47,838 bases of DNA from a virus, in IMG/VR virus record IMGVR_UViG_3300042922_000344, positions 1-47,838 of that record. One strand, written 5' to 3'. This document shows, piece by piece, positions 15,273 through 21,646 of this stretch. Under the pieces are notes generated by a model, which ran no database searches, had not been told where the DNA came from, and was given only the letters and a program-made list of their open reading frames with translations. A program made the translations under genes and the position numbers. Position 1 is the first letter of the stretch. Each line of letters begins with the position of its first letter.

Positions 15273-15649
15273 TCCTCGTCTACCATTTTGTCGATCGAGT
15301 TCACGTTTTTCCAATATTCGCGAAGCTGGAGTTTGAAAAAACCCGATTCATCAAGCGCCTTGAACGACTCTTTAAATAGCCGTTCCGTCCCTTCTGATTC
15401 AACCACGACTTCAAGAGCGTCGTTGATATCATCACAGATCGGTTGATCTTTTTTGAGGTAAGCAAGTGCGCAATCCCAAAAAGCTGATAGGCCACGTGTA
15501 CGATAGTTTAGCAGATCTTCATAAATCTTTTCAAGACCTGTGTTTCCTTCTTTTTTATCCTTAGGCGCATATTTTTCATTCGCTCTTTTATCAAATGCAA
15601 AAGCGAGTTTAGCTTCATATTGTTTTTTTTTGATATTTAAAATTGGCAT
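15197..15649 (-). CDS. Tail assembly chaperone (gpG-like)
   Basis: 150 aa between major tail protein and tape measure genes, helical and charged. Position and the overlapping downstream frame identify it as the unshifted tail chaperone. Starts MPILNIKKKQYEAKLAFAFD, ATG at 15649. Confidence 0.8.
   Translation of the reverse strand: MPILNIKKKQYEAKLAFAFDKRANEKYAPKDKKEGNTGLEKIYEDLLNYRTRGLSAFWDCALAYLKKDQPICDDINDALEVVVESEGTERLFKESFKALDESGFFKLQLREYWKNVNSIDKMVDEEKKDEVKQANLAKKMLTDQRKEILA
15266..15272 (-). other. Candidate -1 ribosomal frameshift site
   Basis: On the minus strand the zero-frame codons are GAG AAA AAG GAC, giving the heptamer GAAAAAG. The A-site codon can re-pair perfectly after a -1 slip (AAG to AAA), while the P-site first base mismatches. 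It lies 69 bases before the gpG stop and inside the overlap. The span 15649-14844 plus one repeated base is divisible by three, as a -1 fusion requires. Confidence 0.45.
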
Positions 15650-15668
15650 GAGTTAACCTCCATATAAT

Positions 15669-15692
15669 TAAAAAATAGGGGATTTCTCCCCA
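15669..15692 (-). terminator. Leftward terminator after the major tail protein
   Basis: GGGG-AGAAAT-CCCC on the minus strand followed by TATTTTTT, 5 bp past the stop at 15697. It probably lowers expression of downstream tail genes relative to the abundant tube protein. Confidence 0.75.
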
Positions 15693-15696
15693 TTGA

Positions 15697-16440
15697 TTAA
15701 GCAGTTACTGTTACTTCACAAGTTGCAGTTTTAGTCTGATCAGCGTTAGATTTCACTGTGATTGTAGCTGTTCCAACAGCTACAGCAGTTACAAGACCGC
15801 TACTAGATACCGTTGCAATAGCCGGATCACTTGATACATAGGATACTGTCTTATCGGTTGCATCAGCCGGTTGAATTGTCGATGTCAACTGTTGCGTACC
15901 ACTAACTGTCAGAGATACTGTCGTCGGTGCCGCAGTTAAGCCTGTAACCGCAATTGCTCCTGTCTCTCCTGGAGTTTCAAATGCATACTGAGCCAGTTCA
16001 ACAACTTCCGGATCCAAGTCCATTTCTCCGTCTTGAGACTGTCCCTGCACTTGAATTGACACATCACATTCTGCAAATCCATCAGATGGAAATGAAGGGT
16101 TAAATTCTTCGATCAGTACATACGCAAAGGTTGCATCGTGTTTCCCATTAGCATTAGCGTCAACGTTGACTTCCCACATTTTCAATTTCTTATGATTTTT
16201 GCGCGCATCTTTAAGCAGCTTCTGACCACCATCTTCAGTAGCCATAAAGAATGTCATATCTGCGCTTTCTTCATCTTGTGCATATTCAAGAACGCGGCCA
16301 TTTTTCGTTTGTTCGTCAGCTAGATCACCGGCATAATCGTGTGATCCATCTGTTTGAAATCCAGGAAACAACGCATCAGATCCAACCGGCGCTGAAGTAT
16401 CTTGAAATAAAAAGATGATCTTTTTACCGCTTACTGGCAT
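15697..16440 (-). CDS. Major tail (tube) protein with C-terminal Ig-like (Big2) domain
   Basis: 247 aa. Residues 1-155 resemble TP901-1-type tail tube subunits (MPVSGKKIIFLFQDTSAPVG at the start). The last 80 residues form a bacterial Ig-like group 2 domain (VSLTVSGTQQLTSTIQPADA, then VSYVSSDPAIATVSSSGLV). Such a domain decorates the tail surface and may give weak binding to cell-surface glycans. Gene order (connectors, tube, chaperones, tape measure) supports the call. Confidence 0.9.
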   Translation of the reverse strand: MPVSGKKIIFLFQDTSAPVGSDALFPGFQTDGSHDYAGDLADEQTKNGRVLEYAQDEESADMTFFMATEDGGQKLLKDARKNHKKLKMWEVNVDANANGKHDATFAYVLIEEFNPSFPSDGFAECDVSIQVQGQSQDGEMDLDPEVVELAQYAFETPGETGAIAVTGLTAAPTTVSLTVSGTQQLTSTIQPADATDKTVSYVSSDPAIATVSSSGLVTAVAVGTATITVKSNADQTKTATCEVTVTA

Positions 16441-16453
16441 TTTGTTTACCTCC

Positions 16454-16885
16454 TCATAAAATCCAAAAATTTAGTTCCAAAATTCCGTGTTTCGATTTGC
16501 CATCAATGTCTGTAATTACATCTGGACGTCCCGGAACAAATCGAGCAATAGTAAAGCCACCCTCAAGCGAGAGTGGCGTTTTCAAAGCTTCAAAGATTAA
16601 GTTCATTAGGTCATAGGTTTCCTTGTGCCCTGCATACCGGCTGTAGGTGTTTAGCGTCATCGTGATGTTCTCGCCGAATGATGACTTTGTATCAAACTCA
16701 TTGTTGGTCGATAAGTCAATTTGAACATATGGAAAGACTGTCGGCTTTGCGTTCCCAGTCGTGTCAATGTACTCCAGTGGTACATCATCAAACACGCCGA
16801 CAACCTTGCTCATCAATAGCTGATAGCTTGTCAGTTTCTGAAAAATAGCCTTTTGCAAAGCGAACAAAGACGTCCGCACAGGCAT
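16454..16885 (-). CDS. Tail terminator / minor tail protein
   Basis: 143 aa. The ATG at 16885 overlaps the upstream stop (TGATG). The sequence (FPYVQIDLSTNNEFDTKSSF, TMTLNTYSRYAG) resembles DUF3168-type tail completion proteins. It would cap the tail tube at the head-proximal end. Assignment relies on gene order plus moderate sequence recognition. Confidence 0.75.
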   Translation of the reverse strand: MPVRTSLFALQKAIFQKLTSYQLLMSKVVGVFDDVPLEYIDTTGNAKPTVFPYVQIDLSTNNEFDTKSSFGENITMTLNTYSRYAGHKETYDLMNLIFEALKTPLSLEGGFTIARFVPGRPDVITDIDGKSKHGILELNFWIL

Positions 16886-17316
16886 CACCCCAATTTGTTC
16901 ATGGCACTTGCGAAGTGCATAGATCCAGAAGTCATAGCCTTATCAAAGAAGTGTGTTGCACGCATACCGCGAGTCATAACCCACCTGCCAAGTTCTTCGC
17001 TGTAGTACACCCACGGAATTTTCTTAGCTGATGAACCGCCTGGTCCAGATGCGTAAATTCCTGTTCCATAATTAACATAAATCCCATATGAAGCGTCTAC
17101 ATGTACAATAGCAGTCAATCCATCATCGAAATAGTCAGCTTGGATTGATTTTTTCAAATTACTTGTATCAGTTGGAGCATTAGCTTTGGCAATAGACACA
17201 ATCATCTCGGCTGTTTCGGCAATTACTCTTTTTACTTCTGCAATATACTGTTTCTCAAACTTCTCAATGGTCAATTCGAACCCCTTATCGCCATACGTGA
17301 CACGACCTTTAGCCAT
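16885..17316 (-). CDS. HK97 gp10-like tail completion protein
   Basis: 143 aa. Contains the family pattern of an N-terminal helix rich in AETAEMIVSIAKANAPTDTS followed by LKKSI and YGIYVNYGTGIYA (the 'VEYGT' motif), typical of HK97 gp10. It acts in head-tail joining or neck assembly. Overlaps both neighbours. Confidence 0.87.
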   Translation of the reverse strand: MAKGRVTYGDKGFELTIEKFEKQYIAEVKRVIAETAEMIVSIAKANAPTDTSNLKKSIQADYFDDGLTAIVHVDASYGIYVNYGTGIYASGPGGSSAKKIPWVYYSEELGRWVMTRGMRATHFFDKAMTSGSMHFASAMNKLG

Positions 17317-17680
17317 TTAGCTCATCCCCAGTCACTTGGATCAGCATTTTTTCATGTTGTCCTCCTTGATCGAGCGGACGGCTCTTAATCGCAACGATGG
17401 GCCCATCATCAAGTAGTACACGCATATTTGGCTTGATATCCGTCCGGTACGGAAAATAAATCTCCTTGTTGATCGGATTGACTGTCTGCCCGGCTTGTCC
17501 AAATTCCTGACCGGATATGTCCGTTACGAGTGCCGGATAAGTTCCAGGATCACCGTCAATATTCGTCCATCCACCATCAATCCAACCACCGGCACCATCC
17601 GAAACAAGGCCTTGCTTCTGAAAAATGATCTTATGAGGAAACTCATCATAGGGACTGAAATTCATCTTCGTCATAAGCAT
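17309..17680 (-). CDS. Head-tail adaptor / head closure protein
   Basis: 123 aa, ATG after AAGGTG. Beta-rich with the signature PHKIIFQKQGLVSDGAGGWI near the N terminus and KPNMRVLLDDG later, as in SPP1 gp16/HK97-type head closure proteins. Overlaps the gp6-like gene by 10 bp. Confidence 0.82.
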   Translation of the reverse strand: MLMTKMNFSPYDEFPHKIIFQKQGLVSDGAGGWIDGGWTNIDGDPGTYPALVTDISGQEFGQAGQTVNPINKEIYFPYRTDIKPNMRVLLDDGPIVAIKSRPLDQGGQHEKMLIQVTGDELNG

Positions 17681-17991
17681 CGGAATCGCACCTTTTTATA
17701 AGGGCGCAGGAGCTTCGCTACGCTGCCCGGAAGTTCTGTGTTAAAAGAATACGAGACATTGCCTAAAGACCGAGATTTCAAGCGAGAATCGCCCATATCG
17801 AATTCCAAAGCTTTAGCCAAGTAACGAATGATTCCGGATGGCAGATTGCTAATGTCGAATGTGTTGTTGCACTGCTCTTGCACATCATCGACAATCAGCG
17901 GAATCACAATATTAAGATAGTCATCCTTCGAATTGTCTGCGATGCCAAGCATCACTTTTATTGTATTGAGCAAATCGGAAGGCACGGCCAT
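17671..17991 (-). CDS. gp6-like head-tail connector
   Basis: 106 aa. Starts MAVPSDLLNTIKVMLGIADN with later DDYLNIVIPLIVDDVQEQCN, the pattern of phage gp6-like connectors. ATG at 17991 follows GAGGTGGTC; an in-frame TTG at 18009 has no ribosome site. It forms the first ring under the portal. Confidence 0.85.
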   Translation of the reverse strand: MAVPSDLLNTIKVMLGIADNSKDDYLNIVIPLIVDDVQEQCNNTFDISNLPSGIIRYLAKALEFDMGDSRLKSRSLGNVSYSFNTELPGSVAKLLRPYKKVRFRCL

Positions 17992-18001
17992 AATGACCAC
18001 C

Positions 18002-18193
18002 TCACTCAATTACTTTTTGTTTTTCGTAGTCCTCAACAAGAGCAGCATCAACTAGTGCTGATTCGCCTTTCTTGTATCGCTTGTCGTTGCCGCATTTCAC
18101 ATTTTTAGTGAATGTAACCTTTTTGCGTTTTGGCTTGCTTTCTTCCGGAGTAGTTTGCTCCGTTTCCTCTGCTGTTTTTACTTCTTCAGCCAT
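18002..18193 (-). CDS. Small protein between capsid and connector
   Basis: 63 aa after AGGAGG. Glu/Thr-rich N terminus, then a basic stretch (KPKRKKVTFTKNVKCGNDKR) and YKKGESALVD. Many Firmicute phages carry a similar short gene after the capsid gene. No function is established. Confidence 0.72.
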   Translation of the reverse strand: MAEEVKTAEETEQTTPEESKPKRKKVTFTKNVKCGNDKRYKKGESALVDAALVEDYEKQKVIE

Positions 18194-18206
18194 TTATAAA
18201 ACCTCC

Positions 18207-19247
18207 TCAGGCAACAGTTGCCACAAAAATTTGATCGATCGTTTCAAAGGACGGAAGCGTGATCTCAGAAACTTTAGTTATTTTGTTCACCGGATCCGCT
18301 TCATCATAAGTCGTGATTGCGACACCAGTATTCACGATGCGCACTTGTGCCGATGTAGCACCGGCCATGAGGTCAGCTTCTTCAGGCGTATTTCCATAAT
18401 ATGTGCTGCCAAGGTTTCCAGCTGGGATCAGAGAGATCTTGTCATCCGGGAAGAAGTTCTTTTTTGCACCTGTTTCGTCAATGAATTTGTTGTTGTATAC
18501 CGCAAATGTCATGCTAAGTTTGTTTGTGAGATATTGCTGCAGCATGCTGTTCGTTACAATGATGTTCTGACCTCCGATCGGATTCATATCCAAGCGAATG
18601 CTCTTGTTCGCCATCAGATATCCCCATGTTTTCCGGGATACGATCGCACGAGCAGGACGTACACCCGTGTCATCCTCAGCCGTGTCCTGCCAAGCAATGA
18701 TGTCTTGGATCGGCGTAGAGTTTTCAGTGTCGCTCCATCTAGCCGTATCAGTCAGAGTTTCTTTGTGTTCATCAGACATCTTGTAGTCATAGTCCAGTGC
18801 CTGTCCATTTGCTGAGATAGCAATCTTTCCGGTAGACAGCAGCTGCATAATCATCCGTTCCGGCTGCACATTGGCGCCTTTAACGAGATTGCCTGCATCA
18901 TCAAAAATCTGTGTAATGATTGCATTGACCGCCGGGCTGTTTTGGTTCTGTGCGAATTTCAGCAGTTCCTGGCGCAGGCGTTCCTTAACGGTCATAGATT
19001 CCTTGAAAAACGGCATTTCCGTCTGAATTTCAGAAAGTCCGATGCGATCACGAACCGTTGCCTTTGCATCAAAAGCAGACGGTTTCAGAGCGATTGGAAG
19101 ACCTGACGCGCCTTTAATCCAGCTGAGATCCAATCCAAGCTGTTTCTTTGCCGGAAATAGTGTTGCTCCGAGATAGGGTACTTGTGGTTGAGATTCGACG
19201 TACGCGCCGATGTCATTTGCGTTGACAAGATCAAAAATACTAGCCAT
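18207..19247 (-). CDS. Major capsid protein (lambda gpE-like, E family)
   Basis: 346 aa. Begins MASIFDLVNANDIGAYVESQ and contains ARAIVSRKTWGYL and NIIVTNSMLQQYL, characteristic of the phage major capsid protein E family with an HK97-type fold. The ATG at 19247 is chosen over 19256 because AAGGAGG lies 10 bases upstream instead of abutting. Preceded by decoration and scaffold genes in the usual order. Confidence 0.92.
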   Translation of the reverse strand: MASIFDLVNANDIGAYVESQPQVPYLGATLFPAKKQLGLDLSWIKGASGLPIALKPSAFDAKATVRDRIGLSEIQTEMPFFKESMTVKERLRQELLKFAQNQNSPAVNAIITQIFDDAGNLVKGANVQPERMIMQLLSTGKIAISANGQALDYDYKMSDEHKETLTDTARWSDTENSTPIQDIIAWQDTAEDDTGVRPARAIVSRKTWGYLMANKSIRLDMNPIGGQNIIVTNSMLQQYLTNKLSMTFAVYNNKFIDETGAKKNFFPDDKISLIPAGNLGSTYYGNTPEEADLMAGATSAQVRIVNTGVAITTYDEADPVNKITKVSEITLPSFETIDQIFVATVA

Positions 19248-19262
19248 TGTTTTCATTCCTCC

Positions 19263-19640
19263 TTAGGAAATAAATGTGATTTGTTTGAGTGCTGCAGTTT
19301 CTTCTGCTGTTGGTGCTACTGGCAATTTCGCTGTGTCGATAAATCCATGAATGACAGCCGTTCCGGATGCTGCGCCATAGGTTACGTCAACGTCTGTGAG
19401 CAGGACGCCCTCAGCATTAGATACCAATGGTGCTCCGGTTGATGTTGCTTTTACCGCTTTGACTGTGCTGTTGCTAAGAAAACCACCGCCGATAATTGTG
19501 CCGGCCGGTACAATCTTCTTGCCGTCCGCATTTGCTACAATCCCTGCATCATCCACAGTTACCGAAATGGCAACATAGTGATCTGCGAATTTTAGAATCT
19601 CTTTCGTGTTCGTATAATCTGTTTGATCAAATTTACTCAT
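19263..19640 (-). CDS. Capsid decoration protein (gpD-like)
   Basis: 125 aa after AAGGAGGT. Beta-rich sequence with VPAGTIIGGGFLS and ATSTGAPLVSNAEGVLLTDV, a pattern found in head decoration/stabilisation proteins located between scaffold and capsid genes. Probably a trimeric outer capsid cement. Confidence 0.75.
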   Translation of the reverse strand: MSKFDQTDYTNTKEILKFADHYVAISVTVDDAGIVANADGKKIVPAGTIIGGGFLSNSTVKAVKATSTGAPLVSNAEGVLLTDVDVTYGAASGTAVIHGFIDTAKLPVAPTAEETAALKQITFIS

Positions 19641-19653
19641 CTGTTAAACCTCC

Positions 19654-20271
19654 TTAATTCTCGTTAAAATAGTTTTTCTGTGCCTGTTGCATCTGTTCGT
19701 TGTTCTGCTGATTTGCTTCTGCCAGCTTCTTACCAAACTCACCGGCTTTATCAGTTCCACCGCCATGATTTACATGGCGTCCGCTCGCCTGAAACTTAGC
19801 GTCAACGCCCGCTTGAACAGCCGTGTTGAATGTTTCTTCCAGCTTGCTAAGGTTCGCTGTGGTTGCTTCCTCGTTCTCGCCAATGAAGAAGTCTAGCACT
19901 CCCTTAGGCAAGCCTTTTTCATCAGCCACCTTCAATGCCGAGTTGACGAGTTTCTCACGTGTACGTGCCTTCTCTGCGTCCTCAACCTGTTTCCGTAGCT
20001 TCTCAATCTCAATCTGCTCCGGAGACTTGCCGGGATTGCGCTTTTTGACCTCTTCCTCCACCAACGATGACAGATTATTCTGCTTCCAAGTTTCAAGGCC
20101 CTTTGTAAAATGTTGATCAAGTTTCGGCTGAATCAACTTGCGCCCTTCTTCGGTATCAAGAAGCCCTTTTAATCCGTCAACAGATGGCTTAGAAAGTTCT
20201 CCGAGATATGCCGATACATCAGAATCACTTTTATGTTCATTCAGCCATGTTTTTATTTCGTTTAAGTCCAT
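19654..20271 (-). CDS. Capsid scaffolding protein (DUF4355-like)
   Basis: 205 aa. ATG at 20271 follows AGGAGGAATTCAACA; the frame stays open upstream but without a ribosome site. Highly charged and helical with a long coiled coil (about residues 70-120, QIEIEKLRKQVEDAEKART) and a Gln/Asn-rich tail. This composition and the position before the decoration and capsid genes mark a scaffold protein that guides procapsid assembly. Confidence 0.85.
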   Translation of the reverse strand: MDLNEIKTWLNEHKSDSDVSAYLGELSKPSVDGLKGLLDTEEGRKLIQPKLDQHFTKGLETWKQNNLSSLVEEEVKKRNPGKSPEQIEIEKLRKQVEDAEKARTREKLVNSALKVADEKGLPKGVLDFFIGENEEATTANLSKLEETFNTAVQAGVDAKFQASGRHVNHGGGTDKAGEFGKKLAEANQQNNEQMQQAQKNYFNEN

Positions 20272-20353
20272 TGTTGAATTCCTCCTGAGCCTTGCAGTAC
20301 GCGCCTGCAAGTCTGTTTTTCCGTCTTTTAATGACTTCCGGCAGGTCAAAGGG

Positions 20354-20380
20354 CATAAAAAATAAGCCTTATCGCGGCTC
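20354..20380 (-). terminator. Leftward terminator before the capsid genes
   Basis: AGCC-GCGATAA-GGCT on the minus strand followed by TATTTTTT. It separates the portal/MuF/small-gene block from the scaffold-capsid block, so the latter needs read-through or a promoter at about 20290-20350. Confidence 0.68.
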
Positions 20381-20423
20381 AAACGAGATTAAAAGGATCA
20401 CCAGTCCTCTCTAGGCATATCAC

Positions 20424-20639
20424 CTATGATTCATCGTAAATGTCACACATGTATTTCTTTGCTAATTCAAGCATCCCAAGCTGTTCGTGTAATGGGATTG
20501 TTGACCATCCAACATCAAACTCACCTGTTTTGCGATTTCGAATGATTATAATAGCATCGCTGTAATTCTCTGCACCTTTAAGAAAGTTCTCTAATATGTC
20601 TTTTGGTGTGTCACACATTTTATGGATTTTAGCCATCAT
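20424..20639 (-). CDS. Small hypothetical protein
   Basis: 71 aa. Contains a beta-strand segment SDAIIIIRNRKTGEFDVGWS and a C-terminal helix. Starts with tandem ATGs (20639/20636) after AGAAGTGAT. Last gene of the small cluster behind the MuF protein. Function unknown; a candidate cognate or immunity protein by position only. Confidence 0.65.
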   Translation of the reverse strand: MMAKIHKMCDTPKDILENFLKGAENYSDAIIIIRNRKTGEFDVGWSTIPLHEQLGMLELAKKYMCDIYDES

Positions 20640-20641
20640 AA

Positions 20642-20755
20642 TCACTTCTTATTGAATTTTTTACGTGCGTGGCGTTCACCTATATCCCATCCGATAAAAG
20701 CAGCAGGGATACACAAAATGGCTGAAAGAATGGAAATGATGATTGTATTAGCCAT
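20642..20755 (-). CDS. Short single-pass membrane protein
   Basis: 37 aa. ATG after GAGGAGTGATCACA. A hydrophobic helix (IIISILSAILCIPAAFIGW) is followed by a basic tail (ERHARKKFNKK), giving N-out/C-in topology by the positive-inside rule. It lies in the small-gene cluster downstream of the MuF protein. Confidence 0.68.
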   Translation of the reverse strand: MANTIIISILSAILCIPAAFIGWDIGERHARKKFNKK

Positions 20756-20972
20756 TGTGATCACTCCTCAAAATAATGGATTCAAAGATTCGCTTATGAT
20801 TTACTTTGTCGCACCATATCAGAAATGTTGATGGAGAACAGCCGTGAAACTCTTTGCAATGATGTTTAATACAGTAGTTACCATCCATAACTCCAATACG
20901 TCCAAGAAAGATGTGAAACTTATAGCTGCTCAAGTGTAATAATCGAGAAATTGCATGTTTGAACCTTTTCAC
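20748..20972 (-). CDS. Small Cys/His-rich protein
   Basis: 74 aa. A GTG start overlaps the upstream stop (GTGA) and has AAGGAGAG 6 bases upstream. The segment CIKHHCKEFHGC plus a later Cys could bind zinc. No recognised family; co-translated with the membrane protein upstream. Confidence 0.6.
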   Translation of the reverse strand: MKRFKHAISRLLHLSSYKFHIFLGRIGVMDGNYCIKHHCKEFHGCSPSTFLIWCDKVNHKRIFESIILRSDHNG

Positions 20973-21262
20973 TGCAATCTCTCCTTCACATCTCGCATCA
21001 TTTTTGAATTGATCCCCATCATCCTCATCATCAGTGCGAACGGCCATAGAGCAATGGTCAGCAATGAAATGGTGACAACATAAATAAGGACAGCGAGCAT
21101 TCTCTGTTTATCGCTGTCTGCCATTTCATCTGTAGATGTGGAAATGATTTCTTTCATCTTTTCTTTCTTAAACGCTTGAGTGAACCAAAATAATGTTCTT
21201 CCTTTCAATGTCAGTGCCGAATAAATCATGCCGGTAATGGCGTAGATCAAGAACCATTTCAT
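20969..21262 (-). CDS. Two-segment membrane protein, unknown
   Basis: 97 aa with hydrophobic segments near residues 3-20 and 62-83 and a charged loop between. ATG at 21262 overlaps the upstream stop (ATGA) after GAGGAGAG. Part of a tightly coupled cluster of small genes directly behind the MuF protein. Confidence 0.65.
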   Translation of the reverse strand: MKWFLIYAITGMIYSALTLKGRTLFWFTQAFKKEKMKEIISTSTDEMADSDKQRMLAVLIYVVTISLLTIALWPFALMMRMMGINSKMMRDVKERLQ

Positions 21263-21402
21263 CACACATCTCTCCTCACGATTCCCTTCGTCTCCTTGAC
21301 CAACTTATCACCTTTAAAGACGCGGCGAATCACGTAATAGGCTTGTTCTTCCGTTACCACTGTTTTTCCGTCAATTGAAAGATAAATGGTTTCAGTACTC
21401 AC
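21262..21402 (-). CDS. Short hypothetical protein
   Basis: 46 aa with a GTG start after AGGGTGATAACA. Sequence begins VSTETIYLSIDGKTVVTEEQ. It overlaps the start of the membrane protein gene by one base, which supports it being real. Function unknown. Confidence 0.62.
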   Translation of the reverse strand: MSTETIYLSIDGKTVVTEEQAYYVIRRVFKGDKLVKETKGIVRRDV

Positions 21403-21414
21403 TGTTATCACCCT

Positions 21415-21645
21415 TTAATACAGTCTGTCTTCATAACCTTCAGGGACTGCAACAGGTTTGTCCTGCTTTATTCGATCGTCGATAAAATCAGATAAGCGTT
21501 TTGCTCCTGACAGCGAGAAATCATATCCACTTCCAGATGTCATTTCCGTGTACTCGTAAATAGGGAAAATAGCATCAAAGTGTGTTTCGTATTTACTGAC
21601 AGCCTTGTTTATTATTTCCCATGCGCCATTTTCTGCGTGAAACAT
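21415..21645 (-). CDS. Small protein directly downstream of the MuF protein (immunity candidate)
   Basis: 76 aa. ATG one base after the MuF stop, so translation is probably coupled. Acidic with no membrane segment. In MuF-type toxin loci the gene immediately downstream often encodes immunity, which makes this the first candidate here; no motif confirms it. Confidence 0.65.
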   Translation of the reverse strand: MFHAENGAWEIINKAVSKYETHFDAIFPIYEYTEMTSGSGYDFSLSGAKRLSDFIDDRIKQDKPVAVPEGYEDRLY

Positions 21646-21646
21646 G

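Noticed and set aside
20237-20356. 39-codon leftward ORF between terminator and scaffold gene
   Set aside because: Its start is in the terminator T-tract, the ribosome site is poor, and its end overlaps the scaffold gene in another frame. It could at most be a leader peptide.
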